DNA of 64,000 bases, taken from NCBI GenBank assembly GCA_002482885.1, contig DLGW01000016.1, forward strand, positions 11,111-75,110. The letters are read 5' to 3'. Positions within the stretch are counted from its first letter, which is position 1; the number at the start of each line of letters is the position of its first letter. Below, in pieces: positions 16,075 to 24,700 of this stretch. The notes under the pieces were generated by a model, which searched no databases, had not been told where the DNA came from, and saw only the letters and a program-made list of their open reading frames with translations. A program made the translations under genes and the position numbers. The DNA is from Flavobacteriaceae bacterium UBA7684 (GTDB lineage: Bacteria > Bacteroidota > Bacteroidia > Flavobacteriales > Flavobacteriaceae).

Positions 16075-17451
16075 TTTTTTCTTAGTTTTTGAATACTTGG
16101 TTTGCGGACCATCACCTATTTTTTTAAGCCAACCGCCTTCAGTAAGTTTTTGCAGATCCATCCTTGCAGTTCTGTCTTTAATTTCACCCATAAAAAACTC
16201 CATATAATCTTCACTAGAATAGATGTTGTCAGAATTCATTTCAGAAAGAAAATGAATCATACGGTCATTTATTTTTATCTCTTCTTTTATGCCGTACAGA
16301 GTAAGTTTGGTATATCCACTTTGAAATGTCCACTCTGGAGATTTTAAACCCAATTCATCAAATTGTTTTTTAATAAGCGAAAGACCACGACCTAACTTTT
16401 CCATTTTTCCTCTCAAAAAAAACATATGAGCAATAGTGGGATTTCTCAAAACAGAATGGTGAGATTCAATTTTATTTTTCTTCGTAATTATATCAGATGG
16501 TATTTCGCCTGAATTAATGATTTCAATTTTATCTTTATGAATATTGATTGTGATTTCACCAGACATATCACCATAATCACGATGAACCATTGCATTTACA
16601 ATAGCTTCGTCCAAGGCTGCAAAAGGATACTTTTCACGATCTATCCTTAATGGACTATCTTGATGAAATTCACTAACAATTGGATTATTCTTCTTGAAGT
16701 AATTCATCACCTTAGCAAATGACATGAATAGATTATCTTCAATTATTTCAATATCACTGAAGCTATCGCCTGTAGCACCTTCGGGCATATTGGTAATTCG
16801 TATACGACATTGAGTAAAAAACTTGGTTGGCTCATTGGCATAAAGAATAACTGCACCATTTTTTACAGCAGTATAGTCAATCAACTGGAAGTAACTCAAA
16901 AAATCTTTTGGGCTTTCGGGCAATGATTTAGTTTTTCCAAGCTTATTGGCAGCAATGATTGTGGCTGATATTTCATTTTCACTTAAATCAATATATTTCG
17001 CATCAACGGTTGTAAGCTTTTCCCAACTGGAAGTATATTGATTTGATGATCGTAAAATTAAACTCACATCATCAGGACTAGCTTCTAAAGTTTGACTTCC
17101 TTTTCTAATAAAGTATTTTTTCTGATAAGAATAGGGTTGTCTTGAACCCTTTAATACATTCAATAGAACGATAGATTTTTCATTTACAGTTTCTAATTGA
17201 ACATAGACCAAAGGTTGAGGAAAAATATTTTCTAAAGCATTTCGTTTTAGCTCATTTACTTTTTGCTCTGTAATATCTGTCAAACCAATAAGTTCTTTTT
17301 CGTTATGACCCACAATAATCCAACCGCCTTCTGTATTTAAAAAAGCACAGATGGTTTTCAAAATAGCTTCCACATTCCAACTTGTTTTAAACTCAAGCGA
17401 ATTATGCTCTTGCTGACTGATGAGTTCTTTTATAAAAGTTTTTGCACTCAT
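16054..17451 (-). CDS. AlbA_2 (Schlafen-type) protein with GHKL-ATPase-like domain
   Basis: This protein has 465 residues. Residues 10-125 form an AlbA_2/divergent AAA_4 domain: EHNSLEFK (E15, E20), then AFLNTEGGWIIVGHNEKELIGL. Residues 265-400 resemble the HATPase_c_4 module, with the N-box-like EAIVNAMVHRDYGD, IEIINSGEIPSDI and the LGRGLSLIK motif. The C-terminus looks winged-helix-like and ends KLPDIAR. Such proteins are often misnamed 'RecG-like helicase' or 'transcriptional regulator'. Some AlbA_2 relatives (Schlafens) are RNases. Encoded 14 bp after a DUF4062 gene, forming a two-gene cassette; a defence or stress role is my inference. Confidence 0.8.
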   Translation of the reverse strand: MSAKTFIKELISQQEHNSLEFKTSWNVEAILKTICAFLNTEGGWIIVGHNEKELIGLTDITEQKVNELKRNALENIFPQPLVYVQLETVNEKSIVLLNVLKGSRQPYSYQKKYFIRKGSQTLEASPDDVSLILRSSNQYTSSWEKLTTVDAKYIDLSENEISATIIAANKLGKTKSLPESPKDFLSYFQLIDYTAVKNGAVILYANEPTKFFTQCRIRITNMPEGATGDSFSDIEIIEDNLFMSFAKVMNYFKKNNPIVSEFHQDSPLRIDREKYPFAALDEAIVNAMVHRDYGDMSGEITINIHKDKIEIINSGEIPSDIITKKNKIESHHSVLRNPTIAHMFFLRGKMEKLGRGLSLIKKQFDELGLKSPEWTFQSGYTKLTLYGIKEEIKINDRMIHFLSEMNSDNIYSSEDYMEFFMGEIKDRTARMDLQKLTEGGWLKKIGDGPQTKYSKTKKKLPDIAR

Positions 17452-17465
17452 ATTCCCGTTCTTTT

Positions 17466-18068
17466 TTATTTGTCAATTAATTTTTGAATGCGTTCAGGAT
17501 ATTTAAACTGGCTTTCAAGATGCATCTTGATGTCATCATAATTTATATATTCTTGAACCCAGTTTCCAGTTCTTTTCGAAGCCGGCTTTTCTTTGTCCTT
17601 TATAGCATCGTTGTACATTCTAATACATCTTGTATCCATTACACCATTGTCTTCAAAAGATATTTTATCAAAATTAATTCTCTTGGCTGTTGAATCTTCT
17701 ATGACAAATGAATCTTTAAATAATGCTCTCGTAAAAACCACACGATAGTCAGCTAAGACAAATCGTGGAATATTTCGAACAAAGGCAGTTTCAAATTCAA
17801 AATGGGTAATTGATTTACCATCTTTCTCTAAAACTCCAGAACCATAATTAGGTCTGATGAATCCCACAAAAATATCACATTCATTAACTGCATTAACGCA
17901 GTTATTTAAGTTTGATTGAGAACTATCTAGCAAAATTGTACCCATATGTGACATACAAACATCATATCCATAACTATCTAAAAGTTCATAAACTTGTTTT
18001 AGTATATGCTCAAAATTGTAAACCGTAGATGCAACAAATACTCGTATATGATTTCTTTTTGCTATCAT
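17466..18068 (-). CDS. DUF4062 domain protein (TIR-like fold)
   Basis: A soluble protein of 200 residues. The first half matches DUF4062, a TIR/SEFIR-like flavodoxin fold: strand one IRVFVASTVYNF, helix KQVYELLDSYGY, the CVNAVNECDIFVGFIRPNYGSG strand-turn, and SITHFEFETAF, where the glutamates sit about where TIR enzymes carry their catalytic Glu. The second half is unassigned and basic. DUF4062 often occurs at the N-terminus of larger signalling or defence proteins; here it is a separate gene leading an operon with the AlbA_2/ATPase gene. A sensor or NAD-active effector role is possible but unproven. Confidence 0.8.
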   Translation of the reverse strand: MIAKRNHIRVFVASTVYNFEHILKQVYELLDSYGYDVCMSHMGTILLDSSQSNLNNCVNAVNECDIFVGFIRPNYGSGVLEKDGKSITHFEFETAFVRNIPRFVLADYRVVFTRALFKDSFVIEDSTAKRINFDKISFEDNGVMDTRCIRMYNDAIKDKEKPASKRTGNWVQEYINYDDIKMHLESQFKYPERIQKLIDK

Positions 18069-18138
18069 AAATCTGTTTTAACTTAAATTTTTTATCAGTT
18101 ATCCTTATTTGGTTGTTCTTTTTAAACAAAACATAACT

Positions 18139-18171
18139 CAAATATATATGTTATGGATTAACAACACCAAA
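18139..18171 (-). promoter_or_regulatory. Promoter of the DUF4062-AlbA_2 operon
   Basis: The minus strand reads TTTG (18168-18171), 21 bp, then TATATTTG (18139-18146), a full match to the Bacteroidota TTTG/TAnnTTTG promoter. It lies about 70 bp before the DUF4062 ATG and indicates that the cassette is expressed from its own promoter. Confidence 0.65.
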
Positions 18172-18232
18172 CCCTTGTCTCTTGTATTATTTTTTTTAAA
18201 CAACTCCTAAAGTCTAACTTAACCGCGTTAAT

Positions 18233-18325
18233 GACAGCAGTGAAAATCCTTTTAAGCCAGCCCGAATTTTGGCTGGGTTAAAAGATTGTAACGAATGGCA
18301 TGACCCGCCTAGGCGGGGAACGCCC
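18233..18325 (+). repeat. Structured dispersed repeat, copy C
   Basis: GACAGCAGTGAAAATCC, a 14-bp stem with one mismatch (18249-18262 with 18271-18284), AAAAGATTGTAACGAATGGC, then the perfect hairpin CCCGCCT/AGGCGGG (18304-18317) and GAACGCCC. It has the copy A frame at its 5' end and the copy D type of 3' hairpin. It sits between the DUF4062 operon and the ruvC stop; the remaining 18069-18232 shows only the promoter. Confidence 0.65.
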
Positions 18326-18330
18326 AAAAA

Positions 18331-18882
18331 TTAAATCACGCGATTCTCATTTTGTTTCACAAAAGCATCCCAGCCCGAGTAACTTTTGGAACCGGTTACT
18401 TTTCCTGAATTAAAAAAATGACAAACGGCGGCCGCTAATCCATCGGTACTGTCTAGGTTTTTAGGCAATTCTTTTAAACCCAACAATTGTTGCAACATTT
18501 TGGCAACTTGTTCTTTACTGGCATTTCCGTTACCCGTAATGGCCATTTTTATTTTTTTGGGTTCGTATTCGGTAATAGGGATTTGCCTAGACAAACCCGC
18601 CGCCATAGCCACTCCTTGAGCACGTCCTAGCTTAAGCATAGATTGAACATTCTTCCCAAAAAAGGGGGCTTCAATCGCAATTTCATCGGGGTGATGGGTT
18701 TCTATGAGTTCAATGGTTCTTTCAAAAATGATTTTTAGTTTTAAATAATGGTCGTCATATTTAGACAGTTGCAATTCATTCAACTGCAAAAATTCCATCT
18801 TTTTATTGACCACCTTAATCAAACCAAATCCCATAATGGTAGTTCCTGGGTCTATTCCTAATATGATGCGCTCTGTATTCAA
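18331..18882 (-). CDS. ruvC: Crossover junction endodeoxyribonuclease RuvC
   Basis: RuvC resolves Holliday junctions made during recombination and repair, with RuvAB. The 183-residue protein has the RNase-H-like acidic residues in context: ILGIDPGTTIMGFGLI (first Asp), EAPFFGKNVQSMLKLGRAQGVAMA (Glu), and the C-terminal DSTDGLAAAVCHF. Length and order are normal. Start ATG 18882 is 23 bp from the divergently transcribed membrane protein gene. Repeat copy C lies just beyond its 3' end. Confidence 0.96.
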   Translation of the reverse strand: MNTERIILGIDPGTTIMGFGLIKVVNKKMEFLQLNELQLSKYDDHYLKLKIIFERTIELIETHHPDEIAIEAPFFGKNVQSMLKLGRAQGVAMAAGLSRQIPITEYEPKKIKMAITGNGNASKEQVAKMLQQLLGLKELPKNLDSTDGLAAAVCHFFNSGKVTGSKSYSGWDAFVKQNENRVI

Positions 18883-18905
18883 CTTTTATTTTTTAACTTG
18901 TCGCA

Positions 18906-19853
18906 ATGAAATGGTCACTGTTTTACAAATCTAAGAATTTAGCCCTTTGGCTTATTAAAATAGTTATTGTATGTGCTGTATTTATTTTTTTATATGTTCA
19001 GCTTAAAAACAAAACCGATGAACTGCAACATTTTTACCACTACTTTTTAAACACGATTTCTTTACAAGCCACCGCAATTATTGTTTGTTTTTCTTTTTTA
19101 AACTGGACCTTAGAAATCCTAAAATGGCAAAATTTAGTTGCTGTTATACAACCCATTAGTTTTAAAGAAGCGGCTAAACAATCTTTAAGCGGCATGACGC
19201 TTTCGGTATTTACCCCCAATGGAATTGGCGATTACGGAGCTAAAATCTTATATTTTGAAAAAGCTAAAACCCAAACCGTTTTATTGCTTAATTTTTTAGC
19301 CAATGGTGTACAAATGGCTTTTACTACCCTATTTGGATTGGTAGGATTGGCGTATTTTATGTTACAATTTTCTGTTCACGCAGGTTTGTATTGGTCTGTA
19401 GGATTGGGATTGCTGATTACCTTTTTCTTTTTTTTAGCCTTATATTTTTTAAGACATAAGAATTTTTGGGGTTATACCTTGCAACAGTTTTTGGTGAAAA
19501 CGCAACAAATCAGCAGCACCATTCATTTGAAAAATGGGATTTACGGTTTATTAAGATTCATGGTTTTCTGCCATCAGTATGTCTACATTTTATATTTGTT
19601 AAATGTGAATTTGCCTTATGCTGAAGTCATGGCTACTTTATTTGTGATGTATTTAACCGCTTCTGTAATTCCTAACTTTCAAATTGCCGATGTGGCTTTA
19701 AAAGGCAGTATTGCGATTTATCTTTTTAGTTTACAAGGGGTTAGCGAGTGGCCGATTGTACTGACTGCTTTTACCATGTGGTTATTCAATTATATCCTAC
19801 CCAGCTTAATCGGAAGTTATTTTGTACTTAAATATCAACCCCAATGGAAATAA
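18906..19853 (+). CDS. Flippase-like (LPG synthase TM domain) membrane protein
   Basis: A polytopic inner-membrane protein of 315 residues with seven to eight hydrophobic segments, resembling the UPF0104/lysylphosphatidylglycerol synthase transmembrane domain family. Characteristic parts are the FKEAAKQSLSGMTLSVFTPNGIGDYGAKILYFEKA loop and the late SVIPNFQIADVALKGSIAIYLF segment. It lacks the soluble aminoacyl-transfer domain of MprF, so it is more likely a lipid or lipid-linked transporter than a synthase. It overlaps the downstream GT2 gene by 10 bp, suggesting a shared glycolipid or envelope task. Confidence 0.82.
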   Translation: MKWSLFYKSKNLALWLIKIVIVCAVFIFLYVQLKNKTDELQHFYHYFLNTISLQATAIIVCFSFLNWTLEILKWQNLVAVIQPISFKEAAKQSLSGMTLSVFTPNGIGDYGAKILYFEKAKTQTVLLLNFLANGVQMAFTTLFGLVGLAYFMLQFSVHAGLYWSVGLGLLITFFFFLALYFLRHKNFWGYTLQQFLVKTQQISSTIHLKNGIYGLLRFMVFCHQYVYILYLLNVNLPYAEVMATLFVMYLTASVIPNFQIADVALKGSIAIYLFSLQGVSEWPIVLTAFTMWLFNYILPSLIGSYFVLKYQPQWK

Positions 19854-20971
19854 TTCTTTACAGCCTATTTGTTTTTTACACCGCTTGGATGGTTTGGTTT
19901 ATTATAGGTATGAAACAAATCAAAATAACTATTCAAAAACCTGAAACGAGTTATTTTGAAGATTTTTCGATTATTATTCCTTTCAGAAATGAAGAAAAAA
20001 ACCTGCCCGCTTTACTGCACAGCCTATCTCAACTGGATTATCCTACCGAACATTTTAAAATCTATTGGGTGAATGATGATTCCTCAGACGATTCTGTTCA
20101 AGTGATTGAAACTATTTTAAAACGATATCCAACTGTTGCTTACGAAATTCTAAACAATCACCGTGAAAGCATTTCCCCTAAAAAAGACGCCATCAATTGG
20201 GCGATGCAACACTTAAAAACCGAGTGGATTATCACTACGGATGCCGATTGCATCTTACCTGCGGAATGGCTACAACTTTTCAATCAAACCATACAAGAAA
20301 CCCAAGCCGAAATGATTGTGGGAACCGTATTAATTCCCGAAGGTTCCCAATTATTATTTCAATTCCAATATTTTGATTTGCTCAGTTTACAAGGTGTAAC
20401 TTTAGGTAGTTTCGGACAAAAAAATGGCTTTTTATGTAATGGTGCCAACTTAGCTTACACCAAAACATTATTCAGTCAAATCAATGGGTACAAAAACAAC
20501 CAAAACATAGCCAGTGGCGACGATGTGTTTTTATTACAAGAAGCGCAAAAACAACACAAAAATATTGAATACCTATTAAGTCCTAACCACTTAGTATTTA
20601 CCCAAGCCGAAAGCACATGGAAAAAACTTTTTCATCAAAGAGTGCGTTGGGCAGCCAAAACCACTCAATACACTTTACCCTTAAGTAAAATCATTGCCTT
20701 AGTAGTATTTATCACCAACTTAGCCACTATACTGTTGCCTGTTTTAGCGCTAAATGAGGGTGTTGATTCCGAAAAAGCAGTGCGGTTTTTTATTATAAAA
20801 ATATTGGTAGATGCCGTTTTTTTAACCGTAACTGCACAAAAATTAAATCAAAAAATTAAATGGGGAACTTACTTAATCAACAGCATATTGTACCCAATAT
20901 TTAGTTGCGCCGTAGCCCTATACAGTTGGACAGGAAAATACCAATGGAAAGGCAGAACTTTTGCGCAGTAA
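19844..20971 (+). CDS. Membrane-anchored family 2 glycosyltransferase
   Basis: A protein of 375 residues with an N-terminal membrane segment (about 1-22), a GT2 domain (about 40-270: FSIIIPFRNEEKNLPALLHSL, WVNDDSSDDS, ITTDADCILPAEW with the DxD equivalent, and the late motif QRVRWAAK, a QxxRW sequence of processive GT2 enzymes) and two to three C-terminal membrane helices. The sugar donor and acceptor are unknown. Translationally coupled to the flippase-like gene. The ORF ends one base before the convergent lipoprotein gene. Confidence 0.87.
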   Translation: MEIILYSLFVFYTAWMVWFIIGMKQIKITIQKPETSYFEDFSIIIPFRNEEKNLPALLHSLSQLDYPTEHFKIYWVNDDSSDDSVQVIETILKRYPTVAYEILNNHRESISPKKDAINWAMQHLKTEWIITTDADCILPAEWLQLFNQTIQETQAEMIVGTVLIPEGSQLLFQFQYFDLLSLQGVTLGSFGQKNGFLCNGANLAYTKTLFSQINGYKNNQNIASGDDVFLLQEAQKQHKNIEYLLSPNHLVFTQAESTWKKLFHQRVRWAAKTTQYTLPLSKIIALVVFITNLATILLPVLALNEGVDSEKAVRFFIIKILVDAVFLTVTAQKLNQKIKWGTYLINSILYPIFSCAVALYSWTGKYQWKGRTFAQ

Positions 20972-20972
20972 A

Positions 20973-21470
20973 TTATTTTCGTTTTTTATAAGGCATTAAA
21001 ATCACGGGGATTTCAAATCTAGAGGCTACAGGAATTCCCCTTTTGGTCGCAGGATAAATTGGGGGAAAATTGACCAACTTAGACTGAATAATAGAATCCA
21101 CTTTACGTTGTTCAAACTCCGAAGCAGTACTTGGAAACTTAGTTTTAAAAGAAATTTTACTATCGGCAGAAATCGTAACTAACAATTTTACCGTATCAAT
21201 TTTAGTAAATAAATAAAAAGACGATTTTCTAAGCAGTTTATTATAAATGGAATCATTCATAATATTAAAAAAACACTCCTGCTTTAACCCCTTAGATTTA
21301 AAAATCTTACAAGGTTCCAACAAAGGCAATTCATCCACATCATTCCAATTGATTCCTTTAATTTCTTGCTCATACAAATCCTCAAAAACAGGAGGATCCT
21401 TAATTAATTGGCAAGAATTAAAAAAGAAAGTAACGATTAATAAAAAAAAGATTTTACCCTTTTCACCCAT
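20973..21470 (-). CDS. Lipoprotein with TonB-C-like tail
   Basis: A protein of 165 residues with a lipoprotein signal (lipobox FFNSC, Cys about 20). The mature part has a short acidic stretch and a C-terminal segment (VNFPPIYPATKRGIPVASRFEIPVIL) recalling the TonB C-terminal-like fold found in many flavobacterial envelope proteins, where the pattern P..PA..RG..V...F.I.V repeats. There is no proline-rich linker or transmembrane anchor, so it is not a canonical TonB. Convergent with the GT2 gene. Function unknown. Confidence 0.65.
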   Translation of the reverse strand: MGEKGKIFFLLIVTFFFNSCQLIKDPPVFEDLYEQEIKGINWNDVDELPLLEPCKIFKSKGLKQECFFNIMNDSIYNKLLRKSSFYLFTKIDTVKLLVTISADSKISFKTKFPSTASEFEQRKVDSIIQSKLVNFPPIYPATKRGIPVASRFEIPVILMPYKKRK

Positions 21471-21550
21471 TTTTAAAGAGCATTTTAGCGCGTAAATATA
21501 CTAATAAAGCATTATAAATGAGCGTTTAAAATAGATAGGATTATTTTTCA

Positions 21551-21638
21551 GAAGCGATTTCCAGCTGTCCACTATATCTTTTGCCCGCTCGCCAAAGCGA
21601 CGCTCACGGGCAAAAGGATGCCGTTTCCATCTGGGCTA
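21551..21638 (-). repeat. Structured dispersed repeat, copy B
   Basis: The reverse complement reads AGCCCAGATGGAAACGGCAT, CCTTTTGCCCG, an inner GAGCG/CGCTC-like hairpin, CGGGCAAAAG, ATATAGTGGACAGCTGGAAATCGCTTC. It aligns end to end with copy A, with compensatory changes in the main stem (GCCCG/CGGGC here, GCCTAT/ATAGGC in A). Confidence 0.72.
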
Positions 21639-21759
21639 GTTTACTGTAATACTTTTAGTTTATGAACACCGCAGTTCTAATTTGAATTTTAGAGCACAAA
21701 TCTGAAACAAAAAAACCAATTCACCATTCACAATCCATCATTCATAATTCTAAAATTAT

Positions 21760-21767
21760 TACTTTCG
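21760..21767 (+). promoter_or_regulatory. Candidate -7 box for ileS
   Basis: TACTTTCG is one base from TAnnTTTG and identical to the box in front of the TonB receptor at 13516. It lies 25 bp before the ileS ATG. No -33 TTTG is evident. Confidence 0.4.
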
Positions 21768-21792
21768 CACATTCATTTAATAATGAGGCGAA

Positions 21793-24700
21793 ATGAGTAT
21801 GAAATTCACTGAATATAAAGGACTTGACTTACCAACAGTAGCATCGGAAGTGCTGGCTTATTGGAAAGAAAATAACGTATTTGAACAATCGGTAACTTCA
21901 CGCGAAGGCAAAACACCTTATGTGTTTTTTGAAGGGCCACCATCAGCTAACGGATTACCCGGAATTCATCACGTAATGGCACGTGCCATAAAAGATATAT
22001 TTTGTAGATACAAAACCCAAAAAGGTTACCAAGTAAAGCGTAAAGCAGGTTGGGATACGCACGGTTTGCCGGTAGAATTAGGTACTGAAAAAGAGCTAGG
22101 TATCACCAAAGAAGACATTGGAAGCAAAATTTCGGTTACCGAATACAACGAAGCGTGCAAAAAAACGGTAATGCGCTACACCGATGTTTGGAATGACCTT
22201 ACCGAAAAAATGGGTTATTGGGTAGATATGCAAGACCCTTACGTAACCTATAAATCCAAATACATGGAATCGGTTTGGTGGTTACTTAAACAGATTTACA
22301 ACAAAGATTTATTATATAAAGGCTATACCATACAACCCTATTCGCCCAAAGCAGGTACAGGTTTGTCTTCTCACGAAGTGAACCAACCCGGTTGTTACCG
22401 AGATGTAACGGACACCACTATTGTGGCGCAGTTTAAAACCAAGCCCGAAACTTTACCAAGTTTTCTACAAGGTTTTGGAGACATCCACATTTTAGCTTGG
22501 ACAACCACACCTTGGACTTTGCCGTCAAACACCGCTTTGACTGTGGGGCCAAAAATCGATTATGTATTAGTGAGGACATATAATCAATATACAGGTAATC
22601 GCGTTAATGTGATATTGGCTAAATCTTTGGTAGCTAAACAATTTAATAATAAAAACTTCAATATTTCGGGCGATACAGATTTAGAAAAATTAATGTCAAA
22701 TTTTGATACACTTGAAGATTTCAAAGTTGGTGTAAATGATTTAATTCAACAGGAAAAAATTGATATTGAAAATTCAGATCGTCCTGATTTATTAAATCAA
22801 AGTATTAAGTTTTTAGAATCAATAAAAGATAAAATTCCTTTTCAGTTAGGAAAAGAATGCAAGGGCTCAGATTTAGTAGGCATTCGTTACGAACAACTAT
22901 TACCTTGGGCGTTACCGTATCAAAATCCAAAAAATGCGTTTAGAGTAATTGCTGGGGATTTCGTAACTACCGAAGACGGAACCGGAATTGTACACACCGC
23001 ACCCACTTTTGGTGCCGATGATGCCAAAGTGGCCAAAGAAGCAACGCCTGAAGTTCCGCCGATGTTAGTCTTGGACGAAAACGGAAATCCTGTTCCTTTG
23101 GTTGACCTGCAAGGCAGGTTTATTCAAGGTTTAGGTGATTTTTCAGGCAAATACGTGAAAAATGAATATTACAACGAAGGTGAAGCTCCAGAGCGTTCTG
23201 CCGATGTAGAAATCGCTATTCAATTAAAAGAAGAAAATAAAGCCTTTAAGGTTGAAAAATACGTACACAGTTACCCACATTGTTGGAGAACTGATAAGCC
23301 CATTTTATATTATCCGTTAGATTCTTGGTTCATTAAAGTAACCGAAATCAAAGACAGAATGTTCGATTTAAACGAAACCATCAACTGGAAGCCCAAAGCC
23401 ACAGGAGAAGGTCGTTTTGGAAATTGGTTAAAAAACGCCAATGATTGGAATTTATCCCGTTCGCGTTATTGGGGAATTCCTTTGCCTATTTGGAGAACGG
23501 AAGACGGCACTGAAGAAATGTTAATTGGTTCGGTTGAAGAATTAATCCAAGAAATCGAAAAATCAATCGCAGCAGGTTTTCAATCCGAAAATCCATTCAA
23601 AGGTTTTGAAGTCGGAAACATGAGCGAAGAAAATTACGATTTGGTGGATTTACACAAAAATGTAGTAGATAATATCGTGTTGGTTTCGCCATCAGGCAAG
23701 CCGATGAAACGAGAGTCAGACTTGATTGATGTTTGGTTTGATTCGGGCGCGATGCCTTATGCACAATGGCATTATCCTTTTGAAAACAGAGACTTAATCG
23801 ACGAAAAAAAATCATTTCCTGCCGATTTTATTGCGGAAGGCGTTGATCAAACTCGTGGATGGTTTTATACGTTACACGCCATTGGAACGTTGGTTTTTGA
23901 TAAAATCGCTTATAAAAACGTAGTATCTAACGGATTAGTTCTAGACAAAAACGGACAAAAAATGTCTAAACGTTTAGGCAATGCGATTGATCCATTTACT
24001 ACTTTGGCAGAATATGGGCCAGATGCTACGCGTTGGTATATGATTTCCAATGCAAATCCTTGGGACAACTTAAAATTTGATTTGGAAGGTGTAGCTGAGG
24101 TGCGAAGAAAATTCTTTGGAACCTTGTACAATACCTATTCGTTTTTTGCTTTATACGCAAATATTGATGGCTTCAAATTCAACGAAGCCGAAGTTCCGTT
24201 GGCAGAACGTCCAGAAATTGACCGTTGGATTTTATCGGAATTAAATTCTTTAATTCAGGTGGTTGACCAGTCGTATGCAGAATACGAACCAACCCGTGCT
24301 GCCCGTGCTATTTCTGATTTTGTACAAGAAAATTTAAGCAATTGGTATGTACGCTTATGTCGTAGACGTTTTTGGAAAGGGGAATACGGAACCGATAAAA
24401 TGGCGGCTTACCAAACTTTATATACTTGTTTGTTAACTGTAGCTAAATTAGGTGCTCCGATTGCTCCGTTTTTTATGGATAAATTATATACTGATTTAGT
24501 GAATGCCACACAAAGTGAAGATTTTACAAGTGTGCATTTGGCTGATTTCCCGACATATAACTCAAAAATAGTTGATAAGTCGTTAGAAAGTAAGATGCAA
24601 AAAGCTCAAATCGTATCATCTTTAGTTTTATCATTGCGTAAGAAAGAAATGATAAAAGTGCGTCAGCCCTTGCAAAAGGTGATGATACCCGTACTAGATG

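Larger units (their letters stand above)
21471..21792. other. 322-bp intergenic region before ileS
   Basis: It contains, in order, AT-rich sequence, repeat copy B (21551-21638, minus), an AATTCACCATTCACAA-type unit related to the folE-cysS inverted repeat (21719-21752), and a likely ileS promoter box TACTTTCG (21760-21767). No open frame with coding character was found on either strand. Confidence 0.7.

Noticed and set aside
16054..17451. RecG-type helicase
   Set aside because: AlbA_2/HATPase_c_4 proteins are often annotated this way, but no helicase Walker A/DEAD motifs are present.
18304..18317. CCCGCCTAGGCGGG as a ruvC terminator or att site
   Set aside because: There is no T-run, and it is explained as the 3' hairpin of the dispersed repeat (copy C); copy D has an equivalent hairpin with another sequence.
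20973..21470. TonB energy-transducing protein
   Set aside because: Only the tail resembles TonB-C; it is a lipoprotein without the transmembrane anchor or Pro-rich spacer.
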